Positions 52,150 to 61,211 are shown, numbered from the stretch's first letter. The stretch is 64,000 nt of DNA from CAJBVG01 sp943371235 (GCA_943371235.1 CALRTZ010000006.1:21770-85769); one strand, 5' to 3'. Numbers and translations: made by a program. The notes: a model not told the origin generated them from the sequence alone.

Positions 52150-54033
52150 TTGAAAAGATACAGCATACTATATGTGATTATTCTGAGCTTCCTATTTGCC
52201 TGTAAGGGGGAGCAAAACGAAACAAGACGGATACCTGTGGAAGATTTTTTTAGGAATCCGGAGAAAAGTAATATGCTAATTTCTCCTGATGGAAGTTACA
52301 TTTCTTATATCCAGAATTTTAAAAACAGACCGAATATTTTTTGCCAGAATTTGAGTACTAAAGAAATTATTCAACTTACGTACGATACTGTAAGGGGTAT
52401 AAATAATTATTTATGGGTTGATAAAGATCAATTAATTTATTTATATGATATAGATGGCAAAGATAACTACCATTTATATTCTGTAAAAAATGATGGGACA
52501 AATAAAGTGGATTTAACTCCTTTTGAAGATGTGCGATTAAGATTTTTAGACATCCCTCCTCAAAATGGTGAGGAAATTTACATTTGTTTAAATAAACGCA
52601 AAAAAGATGTGTTCGATTTATACAAGTTAAATTTTAACACCGGTGCACTAAGCATGGTTGATGAAAATCCGGGAAATATCTCCTATTGGAAGCAAGATTT
52701 AAATGGAGACATTCGTTTGGCTGTAACTACAGATGGAGTGAACGAAAAAATATTATTTAGAAAAGACATACACTCGCCATACAAAGAAGTAATAAGTTTA
52801 AATTTTAAAGAAACGCTATATCCTATAAGCTTTACATCCGATGGCAACAGTGTGTATGCCTTATCAAACTTAAACAGAGATAAAGTAGCTTTAGTAAAAT
52901 TTGATTTGATTACATCAAAAGAAACAGAAATCGTTTATCAGCACAAAGATGTAGATGTAACAGACATGGGCTTTTCTTATAAAACTAAAAAGCCTTTATT
53001 TACAACTTACAGAACGAATAAATTTCAAACACATTATTTAAATTCATCATTAAAAGAAATTGAAAATGCTGTTAAAAAAATCAGCAAAGAAATTAGTTAT
53101 ACCATTATAAATTTCACTATAAATGATGATAAATATTTGATAAAAATATATAGCGACAAAAATATTGGAAGCTATTATATATATGATGTAAAGAAAAATA
53201 ATTTAACAGGCATTGGAAAAGTATCTCCATGGTTAAATGAAAATGAACTCGCAAGCACCGAACCTTTTGAGTTTATGTCAAGAGATGGTTTAAAAATAAA
53301 TGGATATTTAACATTGCCCAAAATTAAACAAAAAGAATATCCATTAATAGTACTTGCCAATCCTGCATTATGGCAACGAACACGATGGGGTTATAATCCT
53401 GAAGTGCAATTTTTTGCAAACAGAGGGTATGCAGTAATTACTGTGAATCATAGAGGGGTGGATGGATTTGGAAAAAAATTCTTTGAGCAAGGTTTTAAAG
53501 AAGTTGGCCGAAAAATGCAGGACGATTATACAGATGCTGTATATCATTTAATTAATAAAGGAATTGTAGATACTAGCAGAATTGGTATTTACGGAATGAG
53601 TTTTGGTGGATATTTCGCCTTAAATGGATTAGTGAGAGATTCGGGCTTATATAAATGCGCGGCTTCCTATTCTGGTTTTACAAATTTATTCTCTTATATT
53701 AAAGAGATTCCTCCTTATTTCAAACAATACCTAAACATGATTTATGAAATGATTGGCAACCCAGAAAGGGATGTAGAATACTTGCGCGAATGTTCTCCAG
53801 TGTTTAATACCGACCAGATGAACGTTCCTGTTTTTATTGCACATGGTGAGAAAGATCAACGCATGAGTGTTGCCGAAATAAATCAGTTTGTTAAAACATT
53901 GAAGAAAAAAGAACTAAAAGTAACCTATATATTAATAAATGACGAAGGGCATGGTTTCCGTAAAGAAGAAAATAAAATTAATTTATATTCTGAGTTGGAA
54001 ATATTTTTTGATGAAAATTTAATGAAAAAATAA
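52150..54033 (+). CDS. S9 prolyl-oligopeptidase family lipoprotein
   Basis: This protein of 627 residues opens with a lipoprotein signal (LFACKGEQN near residue 16). Repeated beta-propeller-like blades cover about residues 40-390 (for example SPDGSYISYIQNF), and the C-terminal alpha/beta hydrolase carries Ser484 in GMSFGGYF, Asp569 in HGEKDQRM and His601 in EGHGF. It cleaves peptides, probably in the periplasm. The start is TTG at 52150; an in-frame stop precedes it and no ATG gives a signal peptide. Its stop overlaps the histidine kinase start by one base, so the two are coupled. Confidence 0.92.
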   Translation: MKRYSILYVIILSFLFACKGEQNETRRIPVEDFFRNPEKSNMLISPDGSYISYIQNFKNRPNIFCQNLSTKEIIQLTYDTVRGINNYLWVDKDQLIYLYDIDGKDNYHLYSVKNDGTNKVDLTPFEDVRLRFLDIPPQNGEEIYICLNKRKKDVFDLYKLNFNTGALSMVDENPGNISYWKQDLNGDIRLAVTTDGVNEKILFRKDIHSPYKEVISLNFKETLYPISFTSDGNSVYALSNLNRDKVALVKFDLITSKETEIVYQHKDVDVTDMGFSYKTKKPLFTTYRTNKFQTHYLNSSLKEIENAVKKISKEISYTIINFTINDDKYLIKIYSDKNIGSYYIYDVKKNNLTGIGKVSPWLNENELASTEPFEFMSRDGLKINGYLTLPKIKQKEYPLIVLANPALWQRTRWGYNPEVQFFANRGYAVITVNHRGVDGFGKKFFEQGFKEVGRKMQDDYTDAVYHLINKGIVDTSRIGIYGMSFGGYFALNGLVRDSGLYKCAASYSGFTNLFSYIKEIPPYFKQYLNMIYEMIGNPERDVEYLRECSPVFNTDQMNVPVFIAHGEKDQRMSVAEINQFVKTLKKKELKVTYILINDEGHGFRKEENKINLYSELEIFFDENLMKK

Positions 54034-55709
54034 TGACTCAGAAATCGCCTAAAAATAACTACCGTAAAAATTATGCCTTAATTCCAATTTTTATTGTGGT
54101 GCTAACCATTACGTTTTTCATCGCCTTGTTTTTTGGTTATAAATTCACACAAAAAGTAATAGAGTCGCAGTTTGTAACAGATAAGGTGGAAGTATTAGAA
54201 GATGCCTTAAAACCATACAACGATTTTATTTTCACAAAAATTCCGCAGATATCTTTATACCAAGGGTACCTCGATTCTGTATCGATGGTAGGTTTGTCAT
54301 CTAATTTTTTTAAAAATTATTCCATTATAAAAAGCATAACCTTTTATGATATCGAAGTGGGCAACTTACCAATCGACGATGGCTTTAGACAAGACAAATT
54401 TTCTATTGGAGTAAAATCTGTGTATGAAATAGAAAATGAAAATAAATCACCAAAAATAAAATTACAATTTAAGAAAAATGAATATGGTGAATTTAGTGGG
54501 AAAGATGCAAACGACTTTAGTAAGTCTGTAATAAAATTTGCCGACTTTGTAAATCATTACGATTCTACTGTTGACATTACACCTGATGTAGTATTTAAGG
54601 TTTTTTATTCTTTTAATGACAAACAAGTAAGTTTTATTAATGTGCCGCGAAATGCCGACATGAGAGTGTACAGTGCTTTACTTGCAGAAAATATAAATGC
54701 AAGCTTGGGATATGACCAGGATTTATTAACATTTAATTTAGAACCCAACCGTTTACAAATAACAAATAACAATCCTTTTTTATACGAAAAAATATTAATC
54801 AGGCCTATTACTTTTGACTCATTAATAAACGATAAAAATTATTTTACCACTGGTATATCATTACCCGGTGCATTTTCAGATTATCAATTGTATTTTATAT
54901 CGTCGAAGTCTTTTGTAAATAAAAGAATTGGAATGCTCTTCACCCCAATAGCCATTGGTATTTTGGCGGTGTACTTAATTATGCTTTTTATTGCCATTTT
55001 AATATATAGAAACTTAAACATCAATGCGAAATTATTTAAGCTTCAGTATGATTTTGTAAACAATCTTACTCATGAGTTTAAAACACCGGTAAGTGTAATT
55101 AAAATTGCTGCCAACAATATTAAAAATCAACCCGTATTACAAGATAAAGACAAAGAGTTATACGGAAGGATATTAGATGAAGAGGCCGATAAGCTGAATG
55201 ATTTGTTAAACAAACTTTTATCGCTTACACAATTAGAAAATAGAAGTTTAATTGTTAAAAAAGAGAAAATAGATTTGTATGAATTCTGTAGAGATTTAGT
55301 AGATGCGTATCAACTAAAATACCCAAACTTCGACATTGATTATTCGGTACAAAATATTTTATATTATAATGGCGACAGGGTATTGATGTTTAGCTTGTTT
55401 CAGAACATGATAGACAATGCTTACAAATACTCTCCTGACGATAAAAAGCAAATGCAAATAAAAATAAGACGAGTAAAAGATCAGCTTGCTATATTTTTTA
55501 TTGACAAAGGAATTGGAATCCCTAAAAATGAGATTGAAAATGTGTTCAATAAATTTTACCGAATAGAGAATCAATTTAACCAGCAAGGAAGTGTGGGCAT
55601 AGGTTTGGCATTTTGTAAAGAAGTAGTTAAATTTATGAAGGGAGAGATTTCGGTAAAGAGTGAATTGGGCAAGGGCTCGGAATTTAGAATTATATTACCA
55701 ATAGATTAA
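54033..55709 (+). CDS. Sensor histidine kinase
   Basis: This protein of 558 residues has a first membrane helix at about residues 15-36, a periplasmic sensor of about 260 residues with no recognisable fold, and a second membrane helix near 305-327. The HisKA domain carries phosphoacceptor His347 in LTHEFKTPVSV, and the ATPase domain has NMIDNAYKYSP, FIDKGIGIP and GSVGIGLAFCKEV. The start overlaps the S9 peptidase stop (TAATG), so the peptidase and kinase are coupled. The response regulator follows 67 bases later. The signal is unknown. Confidence 0.95.
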   Translation: MTQKSPKNNYRKNYALIPIFIVVLTITFFIALFFGYKFTQKVIESQFVTDKVEVLEDALKPYNDFIFTKIPQISLYQGYLDSVSMVGLSSNFFKNYSIIKSITFYDIEVGNLPIDDGFRQDKFSIGVKSVYEIENENKSPKIKLQFKKNEYGEFSGKDANDFSKSVIKFADFVNHYDSTVDITPDVVFKVFYSFNDKQVSFINVPRNADMRVYSALLAENINASLGYDQDLLTFNLEPNRLQITNNNPFLYEKILIRPITFDSLINDKNYFTTGISLPGAFSDYQLYFISSKSFVNKRIGMLFTPIAIGILAVYLIMLFIAILIYRNLNINAKLFKLQYDFVNNLTHEFKTPVSVIKIAANNIKNQPVLQDKDKELYGRILDEEADKLNDLLNKLLSLTQLENRSLIVKKEKIDLYEFCRDLVDAYQLKYPNFDIDYSVQNILYYNGDRVLMFSLFQNMIDNAYKYSPDDKKQMQIKIRRVKDQLAIFFIDKGIGIPKNEIENVFNKFYRIENQFNQQGSVGIGLAFCKEVVKFMKGEISVKSELGKGSEFRIILPID

Positions 55710-55749
55710 ACATAATAAGCTTGTTACATAATCGTATTGATTTGTATGA

Positions 55750-55757
55750 TAGCTTTG
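55750..55757 (+). promoter_or_regulatory. Possible -7 box for the response regulator
   Basis: TAGCTTTG fits TAnnTTTG, 19 bases before the ATG at 55777. The upstream TTG at 55721-55723 is 26 bases away, longer than usual, so a separate promoter for the regulator is only possible. Confidence 0.35.
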
Positions 55758-55776
55758 CAAAACAAAAACCAAGACA

Positions 55777-56469
55777 ATGGAAAAGCAACAAGTTAAAATT
55801 GCAATTGTAGAAGACGACAGTAATTTGCGCTTACTCGTAAGCCAACGCATCGCTTCTGAAGGTTATCAAGTATTTGAGGCCGCAGATGGTAAGAGTGGAG
55901 AAGAGATGATACTAAAAGAGCAGCCACACATTGTATTGCTCGATTGGATGTTGCCAGGTAAAACTGGAAACGAAGTTTGTACTGCTGTACGCGAAAAAGA
56001 TTTCAGCGGCATTGTAATAATGATTACTGCCAAAGCTCAAGATGTTGATAAAATAGATGCTTACAACTTTGGAGTGAGCGATTACATCACTAAACCATTT
56101 AGCATGGAAGTGCTCATGGCATTAATAGAGAATAAAGTGAAGTACATCGTAAGTTCTGATAAATCTGACATTATTAAATTTGCAAACATGGAGCACCATC
56201 CAAGCATACACATGCTCATGCGCGATGGTAAAAAAGTAGAGTTAACCATTCTAGAAAACAGAATTCTGTTGTACTTTTTAAAGAACATGAACAAAGTGAT
56301 TAACCGCGATGAATTGATGATGGTGGTGTGGGGATATAACTCAGATGTAAATACTCGTACACTCGATATGCACATTGTACGTTTACGTAAAAAAATAGAA
56401 AACAACCCAGAGCACCCGATGCTATTGCAAACGGTGAGAGGGATTGGGTATAAGTTTGTACTTGAGTAG
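55777..56469 (+). CDS. OmpR-family response regulator
   Basis: This protein of 230 residues has a receiver domain with acidic pair EDD near residue 11, phosphoacceptor Asp56 in LLDWMLPG, the switch Thr in MITAKAQDVDK and Lys in DYITKPFSME. The winged-helix DNA-binding domain at the C-terminus ends in RTLDMHIVRLRKKIEN and QTVRGIGYKFVLE. It is the cognate partner of the upstream kinase. A 7-bp array begins at its stop and precedes a clear terminator. Confidence 0.96.
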   Translation: MEKQQVKIAIVEDDSNLRLLVSQRIASEGYQVFEAADGKSGEEMILKEQPHIVLLDWMLPGKTGNEVCTAVREKDFSGIVIMITAKAQDVDKIDAYNFGVSDYITKPFSMEVLMALIENKVKYIVSSDKSDIIKFANMEHHPSIHMLMRDGKKVELTILENRILLYFLKNMNKVINRDELMMVVWGYNSDVNTRTLDMHIVRLRKKIENNPEHPMLLQTVRGIGYKFVLE

Positions 56470-56512
56470 TCCTTAGTCGCTAGTATTTAGTCCTTAGAGC
56501 TAGGTAGTGAGT
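56464..56512 (+). repeat. 7-bp periodic array (TAGTCCT family) after the response regulator
   Basis: Seven heptads: GAGTAGT, CCTTAGT, CGCTAGT, ATTTAGT, CCTTAGA, GCTAGGT, AGTGAGT. The first contains the stop codon TAG at 56467-56469. The string is directly followed by the terminator at 56518. Confidence 0.8.
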
Positions 56513-56517
56513 GATTT

Positions 56518-56546
56518 AAAAGCCAATTAGATTAATTGGCTTTTTT
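56518..56546. terminator. Intrinsic terminator, bidirectional
   Basis: AAAAGCCAATT pairs perfectly with AATTGGCTTTT around a 5-base loop, with T-tract on the plus side and A-tract on the other. It lies between the response regulator (plus) and the NadR-kinase-like gene (minus). Confidence 0.9.
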
Positions 56547-56581
56547 GTTTTTAATATTGAGATTTCAATTAACTTATTAAC

Positions 56582-57097
56582 TCAATTACTTATTAACTGA
56601 ATCGCATTTTCAAACCTAACATCTCCTAAGCCATCCACCACAACATACTTGACGCCCTTCTCTTTCATCAACCTAACATATAAATCCATGAAGTAAGCGC
56701 GCTGCTCTGGAAAATTTCTAAGCGGATCATCTTGCCAAGGCAAATCGTCTTTCATCAATAAATATAAATCGTATTTTCTTTGTTGATATTCTTTTTCTAC
56801 TTGCTCCGGACAAAAACCAAATACGTGTTCGCACCAAACTTTTACAGTAATTATGGTAGTGTCGCAAAATAAATAAGCATGATTTTTTTCGAGTGCCTCT
56901 TGTTCGATTTTATTTTCGAGCGCTAATTGCCCATGAAACATATTGAGTTCGTCTTCCAACGTACACTCTCTGTTTAAATTCGCGCAATATTCACGTGCAT
57001 ACTCTGGTACCCACAAACACCCGAAATGTTCGGCCAATTGCTTTGCCATTTCAGATTTACCTGTAGACTCCGGACCAATAATTGCTATTTTAAGCAT
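56582..57097 (-). CDS. NadR-type ribosylnicotinamide kinase (AAA_28)
   Basis: This 171-residue P-loop protein starts MLKIAIIGPESTGKSEMAKQL (Walker A GPESTGKS, residues 8-15), then LWVPEYAREY and the Asp-Thr segment FCDTTIITVKVW. This is the kinase half of NadR, which phosphorylates nicotinamide riboside to NMN. The adenylyltransferase half is absent. It overlaps pnuC by 8 bases and is probably its operon partner, an importer-kinase pair for vitamin B3 salvage in which the kinase drives uptake by trapping the substrate. A thiamine kinase is less likely. Confidence 0.88.
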   Translation of the reverse strand: MLKIAIIGPESTGKSEMAKQLAEHFGCLWVPEYAREYCANLNRECTLEDELNMFHGQLALENKIEQEALEKNHAYLFCDTTIITVKVWCEHVFGFCPEQVEKEYQQRKYDLYLLMKDDLPWQDDPLRNFPEQRAYFMDLYVRLMKEKGVKYVVVDGLGDVRFENAIQLISN

Positions 57098-57647
57098 GCA
57101 TTTGTTTTTTCCAATCGCGTAAACCCATCACAGCAATTACAACTAATACAGCATATAAAATTGCAGTGAGATGCGCGTCTTTCATTATATACAATAGTAC
57201 GTATGATATGTTTACAACAATCCATAAATACCAATTCTCTACAAATAATTTTGCCGATAAAAGAGAGGCTAAAACACTCGCTGCTAAAAGTAAACTATCG
57301 AAATCGGCATAACTTGCATCGGTATATTTATTTAATAAATACCCTAAACATTTGCCTAATACCAATGCTATAAATACATAAGAAACTAGCTTAGCGAATG
57401 GTAATGATTTTACTAATAATGCCTTGTTGCTTTTGCTTTCTTTTTTCCATTGGTACCATGCAAACGCAGATGTTGCTACAAAGAAAAACTGCAACATTGC
57501 ATCAGCATAAAGTTTTATTTCGAAAAAGAAATAAGCATAAGCCAATGAACTAATGATGAGCACTGGCCATGCAAGAATATTTTTTTTTGCACTTAAATAA
57601 ATTCCTAGAACAGCTGTTACAAATCCAATGATTTCAATGGCGTTCAT
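57090..57647 (-). CDS. pnuC: PnuC-type nicotinamide riboside transporter
   Basis: This protein of 185 residues has about seven membrane segments. AFAWYQWKKESKS near residue 62 matches the conserved W-x-x-W-K motif of PnuC, and ENWYLWIVVNISYV near residue 134 is a further substrate-site segment. PnuC is a facilitator whose net import depends on the phosphorylating kinase encoded next to it. The neighbour identity makes nicotinamide riboside more likely than thiamine (PnuT) or riboflavin (PnuX). Confidence 0.9.
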   Translation of the reverse strand: MNAIEIIGFVTAVLGIYLSAKKNILAWPVLIISSLAYAYFFFEIKLYADAMLQFFFVATSAFAWYQWKKESKSNKALLVKSLPFAKLVSYVFIALVLGKCLGYLLNKYTDASYADFDSLLLAASVLASLLSAKLFVENWYLWIVVNISYVLLYIMKDAHLTAILYAVLVVIAVMGLRDWKKQMHA

Positions 57648-57653
57648 AAAAAA

Positions 57654-60467
57654 TTATTTACTCAAGAACATCGATTTTTCTTTGTATAACTGACGGAAGT
57701 ATGGATCTTCCAAATCTTTTATAAATCTAATGGCTTCGCCTGTCGAACGCATCTCCGGACCTAATTCTTTTTTCACTTCAGGAAATTTATGGAAAGAGAA
57801 AACTGGTTCTTTAATTGCATAACCAGTAAGCTTGCGTTCAATTGTAAAGTCTTTTAATTTATTAGCACCCATCATTACTTTAGCAGCAATGTTTATGTAA
57901 GGCACATCGTATGCTTTCGCAATAAATGGTACAGTACGCGATGCTCTTGGGTTTGCTTCTATTACATATACCATTTCGTTTTTAATGGCAAACTGTATAT
58001 TCAACAATCCTAAAACATTTAATGCTTTTGCTAATTTCACTGTATATTCTTCCATCAACGAAATTACTTTTGGCGATAAATCGAATGGTGGTAATACCGC
58101 ACTCGAATCTCCAGAGTGTATACCTGCAGGCTCAATGTGTTCCATCAATCCTACAATGTGTACATCGGTACCATCACTTATAGAATCCGACTCGGCTTCT
58201 TCTGCGCGGTCTAAGAAATGATCAATTAAAATTCTGTTGCCTGGTATATCTCTCAATAATTTAACAACCGCTTTTTCTAATTCTTCGTCGTTAATAACAA
58301 TGCTCATGCCTTGTCCGCCTAACACATAACTCGGACGAACTAATACTGGGTAACCTACTTCTTTTGCAACTTTTAAAGCTTCATCAGCAGTTTCGGCAAC
58401 ACCGTATTTAGGGTATGGAATTCCTAACTCGTGTAATAAATCTGAGAATCTACCACGGTCTTCGGCAATGTCCATGTTATCATAAGAAGTACCAATTATT
58501 TTGATGCCATTTTTGTGCAACTCCGCAGCCATTTTCAAAGCTGTTTGTCCACCTAACTGAACAATTACACCTTCAGGTTTTTCTAAATCAATAATTTCGC
58601 GAACATGTTCCCAGAACACTGGCTCAAAATATAATTTATCGGCCATGTTAAAATCGGTAGAAACTGTTTCCGGATTACAGTTAATCATAATTGCTTCGTA
58701 ACCCGATTCTTTTGCAGCCATTAATCCGTGCACACAAGAATAATCGAACTCAATACCTTGTCCAATTCTATTCGGACCAGAACCTAGCACAATTATTTTT
58801 TTCTTATCCGTAACATTCGATTCGTTTTCACCTTCGAAAGTAGAGTAGAAATAAGGTGTTTGTGCAGGGAACTCCGCAGCACAAGTATCTACCATTTTGT
58901 ATACTCTACGCATACCTAATGATTTTCTTTTCTCGTATACTTCGTCTTCTGATACTCCTAACAAGTAAGCAATTTGTAAATCAGAAAATCCTTTTTGTTT
59001 TGCGTTGAATAAAACTTCTGTTGGTATGTTTGTTAGTGAATATCTTTTTACTTCTAATTCAATATTTACTAATTCATTTATTTGCATTAAAAACCAACGA
59101 TCAATTTTAGTAGCTTTTTGAACAGAGGTTACAGGAACTCCTAAACTCAAGGCATCGCGTACATGGAACAAACGATCCCAGCTTGCATTTTCCAAGCCTT
59201 TCATTATTTCTTCTAAGTTTCTGCTTTGCTTTCCGTCGGCACCTAAACCTATTCTATTTATTTCTAAACTCTGACAAGCTTTTTGCAATGCTTCGTTGAA
59301 ACTTCTTCCAATTGCCATTACTTCACCTACCGATTTCATTTGTAAGCCTAAGGTTCTGTTGGCTCCTTTAAATTTATCGAAATTCCAACGAGGAATTTTT
59401 ACAATTACATAATCAAGTGTTGGTTCAAAATAGGCTGAAGTTGTTTTGGTAATTTGATTTTCAATTTCATCTAAATTATAACCGATGGCCAACTTTGCTG
59501 CAATTTTTGCAATTGGGTAACCGGTTGCTTTAGATGCAAGAGCTGATGAACGAGATACACGCGGATTAATTTCGATGGCGATGATTTCTTCGTTTTCAGG
59601 ATTTACTGAAAACTGAACATTACAACCACCAGCAAAATCTCCAATAGAACGCATCATCTTAATCGCATGGTTACGCATTTCTTGGTAACAACGATCGGAT
59701 AAAGTCATAGCAGGTGCAACCGTAATAGAGTCGCCAGTATGTATACCCATTGGGTCGAAATTTTCTATGGAACAAATAATGATGATATTATCATTATTAT
59801 CTCTCAACAATTCCAACTCGTATTCTTTCCATCCTAAAACTGCTTGCTCTACAAGAACCTCATGAGTTGGCGAAGCTTGTAATCCATGGTTTAAGGCAGC
59901 ATCAATTTCATCTTTATTATGTACGAAACCTCCACCATAACCACCCAAAGTATAGGAAGGGCGAATTACTAATGGATAGCCAATTTCTTGTGCTGCTTCT
60001 TTTCCTTCTAAGTATGAATTCGCAATTTTTGAGTTCGCTATTCCTACTCCAATTTCAATCATTAATTTACGGAACTCTTCACGATTTTCAGTTTTTTCAA
60101 TGGCATCAATCGCTACTCCTTTTATAACTACTCCGTGTTTTTTCCAAATTCCTCTTTCATCCGCTTCCTTAGCTAAATTCAAGGCTGTTTGTCCGCCCAT
60201 GGTAGGAATTACGGCATCAATTTTACGTTCTTGCAAAATTTGCTCTATCGATTCGCAGGTTAACGGCAATAAATAAACATGATCAGCTATCACTTTGTCC
60301 GTCATGATTGTAGCCGGATTTGAGTTGATGATCGATACTTCAATGCCTTCTTCTTTCAAAGAAAGTGCAGCTTGCGAACCCGAATAGTCGAACTCGCAGG
60401 CTTGCCCAATAATAATTGGACCCGAACCGATAATTAAAACTGATTTTATTGATTGATCTTTTGGCAT
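57654..60467 (-). CDS. carB: Carbamoyl-phosphate synthase large subunit, lacking the C-terminal allosteric domain
   Basis: CarB makes carbamoyl phosphate from bicarbonate, ammonia and ATP for arginine and pyrimidines. The protein of 937 residues has both ATP-grasp halves: GSGPIIIGQACEFDYSG and NSNPATIMTDK at the start, then GSGPNRIGQGIEFDYS and NCNPETVSTDF near residue 560, and RPSYVLGGQGM near residue 710. It stops soon after EMRSTGEAIRF, where a roughly 1073-residue CarB would continue into the MGS-like regulatory domain. No carA is in the window. The upstream gap carries a minus -7 box TACCTTTG at 60489-60496. Confidence 0.96.
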   Translation of the reverse strand: MPKDQSIKSVLIIGSGPIIIGQACEFDYSGSQAALSLKEEGIEVSIINSNPATIMTDKVIADHVYLLPLTCESIEQILQERKIDAVIPTMGGQTALNLAKEADERGIWKKHGVVIKGVAIDAIEKTENREEFRKLMIEIGVGIANSKIANSYLEGKEAAQEIGYPLVIRPSYTLGGYGGGFVHNKDEIDAALNHGLQASPTHEVLVEQAVLGWKEYELELLRDNNDNIIIICSIENFDPMGIHTGDSITVAPAMTLSDRCYQEMRNHAIKMMRSIGDFAGGCNVQFSVNPENEEIIAIEINPRVSRSSALASKATGYPIAKIAAKLAIGYNLDEIENQITKTTSAYFEPTLDYVIVKIPRWNFDKFKGANRTLGLQMKSVGEVMAIGRSFNEALQKACQSLEINRIGLGADGKQSRNLEEIMKGLENASWDRLFHVRDALSLGVPVTSVQKATKIDRWFLMQINELVNIELEVKRYSLTNIPTEVLFNAKQKGFSDLQIAYLLGVSEDEVYEKRKSLGMRRVYKMVDTCAAEFPAQTPYFYSTFEGENESNVTDKKKIIVLGSGPNRIGQGIEFDYSCVHGLMAAKESGYEAIMINCNPETVSTDFNMADKLYFEPVFWEHVREIIDLEKPEGVIVQLGGQTALKMAAELHKNGIKIIGTSYDNMDIAEDRGRFSDLLHELGIPYPKYGVAETADEALKVAKEVGYPVLVRPSYVLGGQGMSIVINDEELEKAVVKLLRDIPGNRILIDHFLDRAEEAESDSISDGTDVHIVGLMEHIEPAGIHSGDSSAVLPPFDLSPKVISLMEEYTVKLAKALNVLGLLNIQFAIKNEMVYVIEANPRASRTVPFIAKAYDVPYINIAAKVMMGANKLKDFTIERKLTGYAIKEPVFSFHKFPEVKKELGPEMRSTGEAIRFIKDLEDPYFRQLYKEKSMFLSK

Positions 60468-60488
60468 AATAGGAATCTATAAATTGGC

Positions 60489-60496
60489 CAAAGGTA
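60489..60496 (-). promoter_or_regulatory. Possible -7 box for carB
   Basis: TACCTTTG on the minus strand matches TAnnTTTG and lies 21 bases before the carB ATG. No matching TTG is seen upstream. Confidence 0.4.
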
Positions 60497-60546
60497 TCGT
60501 TTTTTTCGAAATGTCGAAAGATAGAATGCTTGAATTGTTAAATAAA

Positions 60547-61092
60547 CTATAAAAATTTAACAATCTGATAGATGTCTTTATAATTTCTACCATATCCATC
60601 ATAATCTAAGCCATAACCTAACACAAACAGGTTCGGAATTTCAAATCCAACGTAATCTATGTTAAAAGTATGTTTCAAAGCATCTGGCTTTAGCAACAAA
60701 CTACAAACTTTTACGGATGAGGGATTATACTGTTGGATTTCCTTTAATAAAAACTCGAGTGTAGTGCCTGTGTCAATTATATCTTCTAGTATAACTACAT
60801 GCTTGTTTTCTAGTTCAGTTGAAAATGCTAAGTCAAATTTAATTTTTCCTGTGCTCTCCATTCCTTCATAAGATTTGCATTTAATAGTATGCACACTACA
60901 TGGTTTTGAATAATTCAAAATTAGATCGGATGCAAAAAATAATGCACCATTTAGCACAATTACAAAACACAGCTCTTTATCGGCAGCATTAACTTCTAAT
61001 TCTGCTGCTAATTCTTTAATACGCTGCTGGATTTTTTGAGCCTCTAAAAAGAGTTCAAATTGGTGGTTTTTAACTTGAATTTTTGCGTTCAT
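60547..61092 (-). CDS. hpt: Hypoxanthine phosphoribosyltransferase
   Basis: This 181-residue salvage enzyme converts hypoxanthine (and guanine) with PRPP to nucleotides. The PRPP-binding motif VVILEDIIDTGTTLEFLL is near residue 103, with LNGALFFASDLIL near residue 50 and FVLGYGLDYDGYGRNYKDI near the C-terminus. A REP-like palindromic unit lies 34 bases upstream (61126-61151), and a terminator lies before it, so it is transcribed alone. Confidence 0.95.
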   Translation of the reverse strand: MNAKIQVKNHQFELFLEAQKIQQRIKELAAELEVNAADKELCFVIVLNGALFFASDLILNYSKPCSVHTIKCKSYEGMESTGKIKFDLAFSTELENKHVVILEDIIDTGTTLEFLLKEIQQYNPSSVKVCSLLLKPDALKHTFNIDYVGFEIPNLFVLGYGLDYDGYGRNYKDIYQIVKFL

Positions 61093-61125
61093 GTAGGGCT
61101 AATTTAGGAATATAAGATTACAATT

Positions 61126-61151
61126 GGTGGCACCACTTAAGTTGTGCCACC
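61126..61151. repeat. Dispersed REP-like palindromic unit (copy 2)
   Basis: GGTGGCAC-C-ACTTAAGT-T-GTGCCACC: 25 of 26 bases identical to 29656-29681 beside the RAYT gene, and the next ten bases are also similar (CCACCAAAA then TCGAGC versus ACGGGC). It lies between hpt and the terminator of the DUF4920 gene. Confidence 0.85.
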
Positions 61152-61181
61152 AAAATCGAGCTAACTCACTGATTCACAAAT

Positions 61182-61211
61182 AAAAAAGCCAGACGATTGT
61201 CTGGCTTTTTT
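61182..61211. terminator. Intrinsic terminator of the DUF4920 gene
   Basis: AAAAAAGCCAGAC and GTCTGGCTTTTTT form a 13-bp perfect stem around loop GATT. It lies 41 bases after the DUF4920 stop (minus strand) and before hpt. Confidence 0.93.
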
